Shown here: piece after piece, positions 9,279 through 16,559 of the stretch
How positions within the stretch are numbered: position 1 is the stretch's first letter
Layout of the letters: each line of letters opens with the position of its first letter
Origin: Clostridiales bacterium DTU089
GTDB lineage: Bacteria > Bacillota > Clostridia > Oscillospirales > Acutalibacteraceae
Length of the DNA: 64,000 nt
Direction: 5' to 3'
Assembly (NCBI GenBank): GCA_001513045.1
Contig: LFSB01000024.1
Location: 1-64,000 of the forward strand
The notes under the pieces: generated by a model
The model's database searches: none
The model's input: the letters and a program-made list of their open reading frames with translations, nothing else
Told to the model about the DNA's origin: nothing
Translations under genes and position numbers: made by a program

Positions 9279-10007
9279 CTATCCTATATTTCCGAATCTG
9301 CGGTTGCGCCCGGAATACGCAAGTACGGCACGGTCAAAATCATCAGTCGTGAAATCCGGCCACAGCACATCGGAATACCAGAACTCCGAATACGCCGACT
9401 GCCAGAGCAGGAAGTTTGAAATCCGGTATTCTCCGCTCGGGCGGATTATTAAATCAGGGTCGGGCTGACCCGCCGTGTAGAGTCCCCCGGAAATATCGTC
9501 CTGAGTGATATCATCCGGCTTCATTTCACCGCAGGCGACCTTCTGTGCGATTTTTTTCACGCTGCCGACAATTTCATCGCGTCCGCCGTAATTCAGGGCA
9601 ATGTTGACATAAACCCTGCTTTTGTCGGCAGATTCACGCTCGGCCTTTTCAATGAGGTTGACTATATCCGCGGGCAGTCCGCTTCTGTCGCCTATGAAGC
9701 GCAGACGCATACCCTTTTCCTCATTTTCCTTTATGCGTTCATCGCCCTCAAGCAAATACTCTCGGAAAAGCTGCATTATCGCCGCAACCTCCTCCGGAGG
9801 TCTTGACCAGTTTTCGGTTGAGAAGGCATAGAAGGTGAGATATTTCACACCTATGTCGGCGGCATATTCACCTATGCGCCTGAACACTCTCGCGCCCTCG
9901 CGATGCCCCTCCCAGCGCGGAACACCGCGCTTCTTCGCCCACCTGCCGTTGCCGTCCATTATAACGCCGACATGACGCGGAAGGTTGATATTCGTTGTAT
10001 CGAGCAT
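9279..10007 (-). CDS. uppS: Isoprenyl transferase, undecaprenyl diphosphate synthase type
   Basis: 242 residues from an ATG at 10007, chosen because GAGG lies 8 nt upstream; an in-frame start at 10037 gives a 10-residue extension without support. The cis-prenyltransferase motifs are present: HVGVIMDGNGRWAKKRG, then GHREGARVF, FYAFSTENWSRP, ALNYGGRDEIV and DLIIRPSGEYRISNFLLWQ. The product is the C55 lipid carrier for peptidoglycan and surface polymers. It lies between frr and cdsA as in other Firmicutes. Confidence 0.95.
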   Translation of the reverse strand: MLDTTNINLPRHVGVIMDGNGRWAKKRGVPRWEGHREGARVFRRIGEYAADIGVKYLTFYAFSTENWSRPPEEVAAIMQLFREYLLEGDERIKENEEKGMRLRFIGDRSGLPADIVNLIEKAERESADKSRVYVNIALNYGGRDEIVGSVKKIAQKVACGEMKPDDITQDDISGGLYTAGQPDPDLIIRPSGEYRISNFLLWQSAYSEFWYSDVLWPDFTTDDFDRAVLAYSGRNRRFGNIG

Positions 10008-10066
10008 TTTCTCTGCCTCGCGGCGCGCACAGCACACCGCTGTCCTTTTTTATAGCGTTAAAGGCG

Positions 10067-10621
10067 TCAGATTTCCATTATTTCCTTTTCCTTGGCTGCG
10101 GAAATCTCATCAATTTTTTTGATGTAGCTGTCGGTTATATCCTGAAGCTCTTTTTCTCCCGACTTTTGGTCATCCTCGGTTATCTTTGAATCCTTCTTCA
10201 TACCCTTGAGCTTTTCAATGGAATCCCTGCGTATCTGACGGATGGCTACCTTGGAGTCCTCGGCAATTTTGGAAACATCCTTTGTGAGCACCTTACGCCT
10301 CTCCTCTGTGAGCTGCGGGAATACAAGACGGATAACTCTGCCGTCGTTAGAGGGATTTATTCCGAGGTCGGATGCCTGAATCGCCTTCTCTATCATGTGC
10401 AGAGAGGAGGTATCCCACGGCTGTATGCAAAGGATTCTTGCCTCGGCAACGGATATAGCCGCCATCTGGTTGATGGGGGTTGCTACGCCGTAATAGTCCA
10501 CCTGAATTTTGTCAAGAACCGCTGCGTTCGCTCTGCCGGCTCTGATTGCCGCATACTCACTGTGAAGCGATTTTATGGTTTTTTCCATTCTTTCCTTCGT
10601 GCTTGCATAAAGTTCTTCCAT
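10067..10621 (-). CDS. frr: Ribosome recycling factor
   Basis: 184 residues, the standard length. The three-helix-bundle plus beta-alpha-beta organisation is recognisable, with the conserved IRAGRANAAVLDKIQVDYYG region and the C-terminal RQIRRDSIEKLK helix. It splits post-termination ribosomes together with EF-G. The ATG is preceded by AGGAGG. It lies 47 bp after pyrH. Confidence 0.97.
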   Translation of the reverse strand: MEELYASTKERMEKTIKSLHSEYAAIRAGRANAAVLDKIQVDYYGVATPINQMAAISVAEARILCIQPWDTSSLHMIEKAIQASDLGINPSNDGRVIRLVFPQLTEERRKVLTKDVSKIAEDSKVAIRQIRRDSIEKLKGMKKDSKITEDDQKSGEKELQDITDSYIKKIDEISAAKEKEIMEI

Positions 10622-10668
10622 TATAATTTCCTCCTGTTAATTGAATTTTGTTCAGTGTTTCCGGGGGA

Positions 10669-11373
10669 TTATTTTACTATTGTACCAACCTTTTCACCGC
10701 ACACCGCTCTGACAATATTTTCCGGATTCTCAAGATTAAACACGAGTATCGGAATTCCGTTGTCGCGGCAAAGAGATGCCGCAGTGCTGTCCATGACTTT
10801 GAGATTGCGGCTGAGTATTTCGCCGTGCGAGATGGTGTCAAACTTCTGGGCGTCCGGATATTTGTTGGGGTCCTTGTCGTATATTCCGTCAACATTCGTT
10901 GCCTTGAAGATGATATCCGCGTCAATTTCCGCCGCCCTGAGCGCTGCGGCTGTATCCGTAGTGAAGAACGGGTTTCCTGTTCCACAGCCGAATATTACAG
11001 CCCTGCCCTTTTCAAAATGCCGCACCGCCCTGTTGCGGATATACGGCTCGGCTATCTGCCGCATTTCTATTGCCGTCTGCACTCTTACGGGAACCTCGAG
11101 CTGCTCAAGTGCGTCACAAAGAGCAAGAGAGTTCATAACCGTTGCGAGCATTCCTATATGGTCGGCTCTGGTTCTGTCCATGCTGCCGCTTGAACGGCCG
11201 CGCCAGAAATTGCCGCCACCCACTACTATACCGACCTCAACACCCATATCGGCGCATTTTTTTATTGCCGAACAGACCTCAAGCACGGTGTCAAAGTCTA
11301 TGCCGTGCCCCGTCTTTCCCGCAAGCACCTCACCGCTTAATTTCAGAAGAATACGTTTATAAACTGCCGCCAA
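10669..11373 (-). CDS. pyrH: UMP kinase
   Basis: I choose a TTG start at 11373, giving 234 residues that begin [14 protein letters not shown] as in other PyrH proteins, with GAGAGG about 9 nt upstream. An in-frame TTG at 11418 lacks a ribosome-binding site, and the ATG at 11382 lies directly against the GAGAGG. Amino-acid-kinase-family motifs are visible: [19 protein letters not shown], and the UMP/ATP region [18 protein letters not shown]. It phosphorylates UMP to UDP as a hexamer regulated by GTP and UTP. First gene of the operon. Confidence 0.93.
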   Translation of the reverse strand: MAAVYKRILLKLSGEVLAGKTGHGIDFDTVLEVCSAIKKCADMGVEVGIVVGGGNFWRGRSSGSMDRTRADHIGMLATVMNSLALCDALEQLEVPVRVQTAIEMRQIAEPYIRNRAVRHFEKGRAVIFGCGTGNPFFTTDTAAALRAAEIDADIIFKATNVDGIYDKDPNKYPDAQKFDTISHGEILSRNLKVMDSTAASLCRDNGIPILVFNLENPENIVRAVCGEKVGTIVK

Positions 11374-11431
11374 AACAATCATCCTCTCGTAAATATTTAC
11401 ATAATTTTCCATTGTCAATGTATACTCTGTT

Positions 11432-11460
11432 ATTTTACTTCATTTACACCTGCGTGTAAA
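11432..11460 (-). promoter_or_regulatory. Sigma-A-type promoter of the pyrH-frr-uppS-cdsA-dxr-rseP-ispG-polC operon
   Basis: On the minus strand TTTACA (11460-11455), 17 nt, TAAAAT (11437-11432), about 60 nt before the pyrH start. It diverges from the promoter at 11480-11508, leaving about 20 bp between the two -35 boxes. Confidence 0.65.
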
Positions 11461-11479
11461 GAGTTAATCAGAAATTATA

Positions 11480-11508
11480 TTGACTATTTCGCGGAATTTG
11501 TATATAAT
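11480..11508 (+). promoter_or_regulatory. Sigma-A-type promoter for the CBM9-like/kinase gene pair
   Basis: TTGACT (11480-11485), 17 nt spacer, TATAAT (11503-11508). It lies 31 nt before the ATG at 11540 and is close to consensus. Confidence 0.8.
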
Positions 11509-11539
11509 CTGTTTATTGCTTTCGGGAGGAACGACTTAT

Positions 11540-12163
11540 ATGGCTCAATATGTTTTTCCGATTCTCGCCTCGCGCGGGTATACAGATGGTTTTAATGAAT
11601 ACAAGCTTGAAAGCTTTCACTGGGAAAGCGCCTCTCCGTATCGGCCCGATGTATTCTTCTCCCTGTTCGCCGTTGAAAACGACGGCATATATTGCCGCAT
11701 AAGGGCATATGAGGCAGCTCCCAGAACCGTGTGCAAAAAGCGTGACGAGCCTGTATATGAGGACAGTGCGCTTGAGTTTTTCATCGCTCCGGTTCCGGGA
11801 AGAAATGAATACATAAATGTGGAATGCAACTCAAACGGTGTGTTTCTCTCGCAGTTCGGCGCAGCGCGCGACGGCCGTGTTTTTATCAGAGAAATCACCG
11901 GTGAATCGCCGGAGGTTGTGCCGCTGTCCGGAAATGATGCTTCCGGAATCTGGTGGGGAGTCGAAATACATCTTCCGCAAAGCCTCATTGCCGCACTTTT
12001 TAATACCGGATTCACCGCAGCACCGCAGACATTCAGGTTCAACGTCTTTAAATGCGGTGACTGTACGGAAACCCCGCACTATCTCGCCTTCTCTCCCGTC
12101 GGAGAAATGCCGCCCGGATTTCACAATCCCGACTGCTTTGCCGACGCGGTTTTCAAACGATAA
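11540..12163 (+). CDS. Carbohydrate-binding family 9-like protein, cytoplasmic
   Basis: 207 residues from the ATG at 11540, which has GGGAGG 9-10 nt upstream. A longer frame from 11480 would overlap the promoter and is rejected. The pattern YEDSALEFFIAP, YINVECNSNGVF, WWGVEIHLP and FRFNVFKCGD followed by HYLAFSPV is that of the CBM9/DOMON-like sandwich domain often annotated carbohydrate-binding family 9-like. There is no signal peptide or catalytic domain, so the protein probably acts in the cytoplasm or as a sensor partner. The kinase gene begins 14 bp downstream, suggesting a shared role in sugar use. The ligand cannot be read from the sequence. Confidence 0.65.
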   Translation: MAQYVFPILASRGYTDGFNEYKLESFHWESASPYRPDVFFSLFAVENDGIYCRIRAYEAAPRTVCKKRDEPVYEDSALEFFIAPVPGRNEYINVECNSNGVFLSQFGAARDGRVFIREITGESPEVVPLSGNDASGIWWGVEIHLPQSLIAALFNTGFTAAPQTFRFNVFKCGDCTETPHYLAFSPVGEMPPGFHNPDCFADAVFKR

Positions 12164-12177
12164 AATACCGAAAGGTT

Positions 12178-13308
12178 GTGTCTGAACTGAACACTCAAAA
12201 ATTCTGTCCTGAGGAGCTTGCAACAGCCTTCTCGCTCAACGGAAAGTATCAAAGCTGCTACACAATCGAGCACGGTCATATAAATGACACCTTTGTGCTT
12301 GAGTTTGAAAACGAAAGAGCTGAAAAGGAGTTCTTTCTGATTCAGGTAATCAATGTCAACGTATTTAAAAATCCGGACGAGCTGATGAGCAACATCATCG
12401 GGGTTACGGATTTTTTGCGTAAAAAGATAGCGGATGCAAACGGCGACACAAACCGCGAAACACTCACTGTTTATCCTTCAAAGGACGGCAAGCCGTATTA
12501 TCTTGACTCCACCGGACGCTATTGGCGCTGCTACAACTTCATAACCGACGCGTACACCTGTGACACCATGGACTCCCCTGAGGTGTTTTACAATGCCGGA
12601 AAGGCCTTCGGAAAATTCCAGATGCTGCTTGACGATTATCCGATTGAAACGCTTTTTGACACCATCCCGAATTTTCACAACACGGTTTCACGCTTTGCCG
12701 CCTTCAAAAAAGCGGTTGAAGACAACCTCTCAGGAAGACTCGACTCCGCGCGTGAGGAGGTCGATTTCGTTCTTGCTCGCGAGAAGGACGCAGGCATACT
12801 TCTTGACCTTCTCGGCAAGGGTGAGCTGCCGTTGCGCGTGACGCACAACGACACAAAGCTCAACAATGTAATGTTCGACTCTAAGACTCACGAGGGAATA
12901 TGCGTGGTGGACCTTGATACCGTTATGCCCGGACTGTCCCTCTATGATTTCGGCGACAGCATTCGCTTCGGCGCAAGCACCGCCTCCGAGGACGAGAAGA
13001 ATCTCTCCGCTGTTGAAATGAGCCTTGAGCTGTATGAAAGCTATGTAAAGGGCTATCTTTTTTATGCCGGAAAAAGTCTGACAGAAAACGAAATAAAATA
13101 TCTCCCCTTCTCCTCAAAGCTTATGACCTACGAATGCGGAATGCGCTTCCTTACCGACTACCTCAACGGCGACACTTACTTTAAAACCGAGTATCCAGAG
13201 CACAATCTTGTAAGATGCCGCACTCAGTTCAAGCTCGTTGCCGATATGGAGAAAAAGATGTCGGAAATGGAAAGAATAACCACCGAGGCATATGAAAGCA
13301 TACGCTGA
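12178..13308 (+). CDS. Aminoglycoside-phosphotransferase-fold sugar kinase, N-acetylhexosamine 1-kinase (NahK)-like
   Basis: 376 residues. The kinase loop reads RVTHNDTKLNNVMFD (about 223-237), followed by the metal-binding VVDLDTVMPG and YDFGDSIRFGAS. This is the pattern I know from NahK of the bifidobacterial lacto-N-biose/galacto-N-biose pathway, which phosphorylates GlcNAc or GalNAc at C1. The start taken is GTG 12178; the AAAGG before it is only 2 nt away, so the start is uncertain. It is probably co-transcribed with the CBM9-like gene. No lacto-N-biose phosphorylase is present here, so the donor pathway is not shown. Another hexose or aminoglycoside-like substrate is possible. Confidence 0.7.
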   Translation: MSELNTQKFCPEELATAFSLNGKYQSCYTIEHGHINDTFVLEFENERAEKEFFLIQVINVNVFKNPDELMSNIIGVTDFLRKKIADANGDTNRETLTVYPSKDGKPYYLDSTGRYWRCYNFITDAYTCDTMDSPEVFYNAGKAFGKFQMLLDDYPIETLFDTIPNFHNTVSRFAAFKKAVEDNLSGRLDSAREEVDFVLAREKDAGILLDLLGKGELPLRVTHNDTKLNNVMFDSKTHEGICVVDLDTVMPGLSLYDFGDSIRFGASTASEDEKNLSAVEMSLELYESYVKGYLFYAGKSLTENEIKYLPFSSKLMTYECGMRFLTDYLNGDTYFKTEYPEHNLVRCRTQFKLVADMEKKMSEMERITTEAYESIR

Positions 13309-13349
13309 AAAAACCTCGGAAAAATTTTGAATTTTTTTGATTTTTCCGG

Positions 13350-13378
13350 TTGACACGGAAGAAAAATTATAGTATAGT
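13350..13378 (+). promoter_or_regulatory. Sigma-A-type promoter of the five-tRNA cluster
   Basis: TTGACA (13350-13355), 17 nt, TATAGT (13373-13378), 26 nt before the mature tRNA-Val. The -35 box is perfect. Confidence 0.8.
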
Positions 13379-13404
13379 ATAACTCGCCGCCGTCACAGGC
13401 ATAC

Positions 13405-13480
13405 GGGAGCATAGCTCAGCTGGGAGAGCACTTGCCTTACAAGCAAGGGGTCACAGGTTCGAGCCCTGTTGTTCCCACCA
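13405..13480 (+). tRNA. tRNA-Val (TAC)
   Basis: 76 nt with encoded CCA. The acceptor GGGAGCA pairs with TGTTCCC. Anticodon stem CTTGC/GCAAG encloses loop CTTACAA, anticodon TAC. The T arm contains GGTTCGAGCC. Confidence 0.97.
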
Positions 13481-13500
13481 GCCTATTACGGCGCACAAAC

Positions 13501-13578
13501 GGCCCGGTAGTTCAGTTGGTTTAGAACGCTAGCCTGTCACGCTAGAGGTCGACGGTTCGAGCCCGTTCCGGGTCGCCA
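13501..13578 (+). tRNA. tRNA-Asp (GTC)
   Basis: Acceptor GGCCCGG pairs with CCGGGTC, CCA encoded. Anticodon loop CTGTCAC gives GTC. The D loop is one base longer than in the neighbours. Confidence 0.97.
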
Positions 13579-13584
13579 TTTTTT

Positions 13585-13660
13585 GCCTCTGTAGCTCAGT
13601 TGGTAGAGCAGTGGACTGAAAATCCACGTGTCGTTGGTTCGATTCCGACCGGAGGCACCA
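13585..13660 (+). tRNA. tRNA-Phe (GAA)
   Basis: 76 nt with encoded CCA, only 6 bp after tRNA-Asp. Anticodon stem GTGGA/TCCAC with loop CTGAAAA, anticodon GAA. Confidence 0.97.
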
Positions 13661-13668
13661 CAAGCGCG

Positions 13669-13693
13669 GGTGCGCTTAAAGCATAAGCGCACC
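13669..13693 (+). other. Hairpin between tRNA-Phe and tRNA-Gly
   Basis: GGTGCGCTT and AAGCGCACC form a 9-bp stem with a 7-nt loop, followed by TGATTTTCCCC. The T run is short, so this is more likely a processing or pause hairpin than a full terminator. Confidence 0.5.
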
Positions 13694-13724
13694 TGATTTT
13701 CCCCTCGCACGAATGCACTTCTGT

Positions 13725-13800
13725 GCGGATGTAGCTCATCTGGTAGAGCGCCACCTTGCCAAGGTGGAGGTAGCGAGTTCGAGCCTCGTCATCCGCTCCA
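13725..13800 (+). tRNA. tRNA-Gly (GCC)
   Basis: 76 nt with encoded CCA. Anticodon stem CCACC/GGTGG with loop TTGCCAA, anticodon GCC. Confidence 0.97.
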
Positions 13801-13835
13801 TTTTTTTACCCGCTTATGCGGCAAAAAAAGAATAC

Positions 13836-13910
13836 GGCGACATAGCCAAGTGGTAAGGCGTGGGTCTGCAAAACCCTGATGCCCCGGTTCAAATCCGGGT
13901 GTCGCCTCCA
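13836..13910 (+). tRNA. tRNA-Cys (GCA)
   Basis: 75 nt with encoded CCA. Acceptor GGCGACA pairs with TGTCGCC. Anticodon loop CTGCAAA, anticodon GCA. Confidence 0.97.
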
Positions 13911-13911
13911 A

Positions 13912-13947
13912 ACCCCTGTTACCGTGAGGTGGCAGGGGTCACTTTTT
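13912..13947 (+). terminator. Intrinsic terminator of the tRNA cluster
   Basis: ACCCCTG and CAGGGGT form a 7-bp stem directly after tRNA-Cys, followed by CACTTTTT. Confidence 0.75.
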
Positions 13948-14047
13948 ACATCTCGCATTTTTTCCTTGAGCTTATTCGGAGAATGAACAAGGCTTCCGGC
14001 GGAATGATGTCTGCATGGCGTTCGTCATACAATTGAGGAGGACTGAA

Positions 14048-15409
14048 ATGAACAAAAAATACTCTCTTGACATGACAAGCGGTCCGTTTCTCAAAAAAAT
14101 ACTTATTTTCGCCCTTCCGCTCATGCTGACGGGCTTGCTTCAGCTTGCCTACAACACCGCGGATGTTGTGGTTGTGGGAAGATTCGCAGGCAAGGCGGCA
14201 CTTGCCGCCGTAGGCTCAACAGGCTCGCTTATAAACCTGCTGGTAAATTGCTTCATCGGCGTATCCATGGGGGTGGGCGTTGTTGTGGCGCGTCACATCG
14301 GCGAACAGAATGACCGTGCGGTTCATGAATGCGTACATACCGCTGTATTTGTGAGTGCGCTGTTCGGAATAATCGTAGGAATACTCGGCTTTTTCGTCTC
14401 AAGGAACATACTTATTCTCATGAAGGCTCCCGACGACGTTCTCGACCTTGCGGCTGTATATCTGAAAATATATTTTCTCGGCGCTCCCGGACTTTTCATC
14501 TACAACTTCGGCGCTTCAATACTCCGTGCCACGGGCGACACAAAGCATCCGCTTTACATACTCTCTTTTTCCGGACTTATAAATGTGATACTCAACCTTG
14601 TGCTTGTTATACGATTTTCAATGGGCGTAAGCGGCGTTGCAATTGCCACAACGGTTTCACAGTATATCTCCGCTGTATTTGTAATCCGTCATCTCATGCA
14701 GCTTGAAAACGCCTGCCGTCTGCATCCGGGCAAGCTGCGTATATACCGCTCAGAGCTGCTCGCCGTGCTGAGAATAGGTCTGCCCGCGGGAATACAAAAC
14801 ACCCTGTTCTCGTTTTCAAACGTCATAATCCAGTCAACCGTGAACTCATTCGGCTCTGTGGCAATGGCCGCCATTGCGGCGGGCTCTAATTTCGATTCTT
14901 ATATATACACCTGTACAAATGCGATTTCTCAGACAACCATGACCTTCACCTCGCAAAACATAGGCGCAGACAAATACGGAAACATCGGCAAAATTTACAG
15001 AAAATGCATACTGCTGACAATCGGGGTAGGCGTTTCAATGGGGATTTTCGGACTGATTTTCAGCAAACCGATTGTGGGCTTATTTTCAACGGATGCCCAG
15101 GTAATTGAAATCGGGGCGCAACGTCTTGCCATGATTATGCCGTTCTACTTCTTCTGCTCACTTATGGACGTAGCCGGAGGTCAGCTGCGAGGCATGGGCA
15201 AATCCTTTGAATCAATGATAATCTGCCTTCTCGGCGGCTGCGGTCTTCGCATACTGTGGATATACACCGTGCTCCCCCTCAAGCGCACGCTTACCATGCT
15301 CTACTGGGCGTATCCGGTTTCGTGGGCAGCAACCTTTTTCGTGCTTTTCATAATGTATTTTGCGGCAACAGGCAAGCTTAAAAGGCAATACCCCGAAAAA
15401 TTCGCATAA
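14048..15409 (+). CDS. MATE-family multidrug/cation antiporter
   Basis: 453 residues from the ATG at 14048, preceded by GAGGAGGACTGAA; an upstream in-frame start at 14015 lies before this ribosome-binding site. About 12 hydrophobic helices are visible. The N-terminal pattern PLMLTGLLQLAYNTADVVVV and the repeated ATGDTKHPLY and GMGKSFESMI type loops are typical of MatE domains. The family exports organic cations or other small molecules using Na+ or H+ gradients. It stands alone between the tRNA cluster and the repeat region. Substrate is unknown. Confidence 0.92.
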   Translation: MNKKYSLDMTSGPFLKKILIFALPLMLTGLLQLAYNTADVVVVGRFAGKAALAAVGSTGSLINLLVNCFIGVSMGVGVVVARHIGEQNDRAVHECVHTAVFVSALFGIIVGILGFFVSRNILILMKAPDDVLDLAAVYLKIYFLGAPGLFIYNFGASILRATGDTKHPLYILSFSGLINVILNLVLVIRFSMGVSGVAIATTVSQYISAVFVIRHLMQLENACRLHPGKLRIYRSELLAVLRIGLPAGIQNTLFSFSNVIIQSTVNSFGSVAMAAIAAGSNFDSYIYTCTNAISQTTMTFTSQNIGADKYGNIGKIYRKCILLTIGVGVSMGIFGLIFSKPIVGLFSTDAQVIEIGAQRLAMIMPFYFFCSLMDVAGGQLRGMGKSFESMIICLLGGCGLRILWIYTVLPLKRTLTMLYWAYPVSWAATFFVLFIMYFAATGKLKRQYPEKFA

Positions 15410-15488
15410 CCGGCAGAAAAGGAAAATGAAGTTGTCGACTCTGAAGTCTGACGCTGTGCACGGCAATGCGGCGGTGGAGGGATTCATA

Positions 15489-15538
15489 GCCTCCTTTGGC
15501 AAAGGAGGTGGCAGGACGTAAGTCCTGACGGAGGATTG
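15489..15538 (+). repeat. Truncated copy (left end) of the 155-bp palindromic repeat family
   Basis: Contains the GCCTCCTTTGGCAAAGGAGG hairpin, the spacer TGGC, a second hairpin (AGGACGTAAGTCCT) and GACGGAGGATTG, then diverges. The full-length copies are at 48475, 49064 and 57629. Confidence 0.85.
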
Positions 15539-15561
15539 CCTGTAGTCTGGTTGCAGAAAAT

Positions 15562-15633
15562 GCCTCCGGCGCTCGAGTTCGAGCTTTATCTTTAAAAAAA
15601 CACGGAGCAACAGCAAAAGCTGTTGCTCCGTGT
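15562..15633 (-). repeat. 72-bp repeat copy 1, with a terminator-type hairpin
   Basis: Shares GCCTCCGGCGCTCGAGTTCG and an A-rich tract with the copy at 16073-16144. A perfect 15-bp stem (15600-15614/15619-15633) has loop AAAA; read on the minus strand it is followed by a T run. In the other copy the loop is TTTT, i.e. the loop is inverted. Confidence 0.85.
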
Positions 15634-15720
15634 TTGTGTAACACGTATAAAAAAGATATTTCCGGTTGTTTGGGGAGTAGCTTTGAACTCTCGTAAGCTT
15701 GTCGTCTGCGGACGGGGCTA

Positions 15721-15898
15721 ATGAAATATCGGCTTTGCCGATGTGAAATAATTTACTTCGTAAATTATGAAATTTTCTGCTTTCGCAGAAAGTGAAATAA
15801 AATAAATCCACCTATGCCCGCAGGCATTTCATACGGCGAAGGCGTATTTCATAGCGACAGCTATTTCATAAATCCGCGCAGTGGATTTATTTCATTGC
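15721..15898. repeat. Symmetric array of seven hairpins punctuated by GAAAT / ATTTC
   Basis: Seven consecutive short palindromes (such as ATCGGC-TTT-GCCGAT, TTTCTGC-TTTC-GCAGAAA, ATGCC-CGCA-GGCAT, ATAGC-GACA-GCTAT). In the left half each is bordered by TGAAAT (4 times), in the right half by ATTTCA (4 times), so the whole block is also an inverted repeat centred near 15811. It does not code for protein. It ends where a 15-bp hairpin begins. Confidence 0.85.
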
Positions 15899-15930
15899 AA
15901 AAGGCACTTGCGAAAGCAAGTGCCTTTTGC
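15897..15930 (-). terminator. 15-bp hairpin abutting a tRNA-Ser fragment
   Basis: GCAAAAGGCACTTGC and its complement with loop GAAA. It directly adjoins the tRNA-Ser 3' fragment at 15931, the same arrangement as the terminator that adjoins the intact tRNA-Ser at 16146. The minus-strand T run is weak. Confidence 0.5.
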
Positions 15931-15953
15931 TGGCGGAGATGGAGAGACTCGAA
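15931..15953 (-). pseudogene. Fragment of tRNA-Ser(GCT): 23-nt 3' end
   Basis: These 23 nt are identical to 16146-16168, the 3' end including CCA of the intact tRNA-Ser(GCT). The rest of the tRNA is absent. A duplicated tRNA 3' end is what site-specific integration into a tRNA gene leaves behind; tandem duplication and decay is the alternative. Confidence 0.8.
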
Positions 15954-15959
15954 ATGCCC

Positions 15960-16020
15960 CTCAAAAACACAGTCGCCTCGCTCGCTTGGAGCGCTTCGCG
16001 ATTCTCCTTGTTTTTTCACC
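15960..16020 (+). repeat. Second dispersed repeat (CTCAAAAACAC...GCTCGCTTGGAGCGC), copy 1
   Basis: Strongly similar to 48321-48380 and, in reverse orientation, to 57560-57599. Conserved words are GTCGCC, GCTCGCTTGGAGCGC and ATTCTCC. Confidence 0.7.
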
Positions 16021-16072
16021 TCACAACCATGCCTTTTTCTGCCGCAGGCAGCGGCATGGTTGTTCGCCCCGC

Positions 16073-16144
16073 GCCTCCGGCGCTCGAGTTCGAGCTTTAT
16101 CTTTAAAAAAACACGGAGCAACAGCTTTTGCTGTTGCTCCGTGT
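16073..16144 (-). terminator. 72-bp repeat copy 2: intrinsic terminator of the tRNA-Ser pair
   Basis: On the minus strand a perfect 15-bp stem (16144-16130/16125-16111, loop AAAA) starts one base after the CCA end of tRNA-Ser(GCT) and is followed by seven Ts. The upstream-homologous tract is shared with 15562-15633. Confidence 0.85.
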
Positions 16145-16145
16145 T

Positions 16146-16236
16146 TGGCGGAGATGGAGAGACTCGAACTCTCGCGCCGGTTACCCGACCTACGCCCTTA
16201 GCAGGGGCGCCTCGTCACCAACTTGAGTACATCTCC
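16146..16236 (-). tRNA. tRNA-Ser (GCT)
   Basis: 91 nt with long variable arm and encoded CCA. Acceptor GGAGATG pairs with CATCTCC. Anticodon loop CTGCTAA, anticodon GCT. Confidence 0.97.
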
Positions 16237-16296
16237 ATGGTAACAAAATGAAAGTATAAAATTTATATAAAAAGTTCAGAGAACCTTTTTCTCTAC

Positions 16297-16386
16297 TGGC
16301 GGAGAGAGTGGGATTCGAACCCACGGTACCCGTAAGGTACGACGGTTTTCAAGACCGTTCCGTTATGACCGCTTCGGTATCTCTCC
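16297..16386 (-). tRNA. tRNA-Ser (TGA)
   Basis: 90 nt with long variable arm and encoded CCA. Anticodon stem ACGGT/ACCGT with loop CTTGAAA, anticodon TGA. Transcribed just before tRNA-Ser(GCT). Confidence 0.97.
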
Positions 16387-16409
16387 GTGGTGCACAAACT
16401 GCAAGGGGT

Positions 16410-16438
16410 ATGATATCATAAAGCAAAAGAATTGTCAA
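16410..16438 (-). promoter_or_regulatory. Sigma-A-type promoter of the tRNA-Ser pair
   Basis: Minus strand TTGACA (16438-16433), 17 nt, TATCAT (16415-16410), 24 nt before tRNA-Ser(TGA). Confidence 0.8.
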
Positions 16439-16493
16439 TAATTTAAACCTACATTTTTAAAAATCCCTTTTTACTTTTATGTCTTTCTCCCGA

Positions 16494-16522
16494 TTTACAA
16501 TCCGTATTTTATATGATACAAT
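16494..16522 (+). promoter_or_regulatory. Sigma-A-type promoter for the ceramidase-like and M6 protease genes
   Basis: TTTACA (16494-16499), 17 nt, TACAAT (16517-16522), 37 nt before the ATG at 16560. Confidence 0.7.
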
Positions 16523-16559
16523 CTTGATGAATAAAGTATATCAAAAAGGGGGAACAGAT

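Larger units (their letters stand above)
15410..16145. other. Repeat-rich intergenic region without a credible gene
   Basis: 736 bp holding a truncated palindromic repeat, two copies of a 72-bp terminator-bearing repeat, a symmetric hairpin array, a tRNA-Ser 3' fragment and a second dispersed repeat, each listed separately. Open frames here (for example 15814-16251 plus) are built from the repeats and one runs through a tRNA, so no protein gene is called. Confidence 0.8.

Noticed and set aside
15664..15692. Possible degenerate tRNA-Ser 3' fragment (GAACTCTCG word)
   Set aside because: Only about 9 bases match contiguously with the tRNA; too weak to call, unlike the 23-nt fragment at 15931.
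15721..15898. CRISPR-like array
   Set aside because: The repeated word is only 5-6 nt, the stems differ, spacing is 15-25 nt and the array is mirror-symmetric; no cas genes nearby.
15814..16251. Open frame of 145 codons on the plus strand
   Set aside because: It runs through the hairpin repeats and antisense to tRNA-Ser(GCT); not a protein gene.
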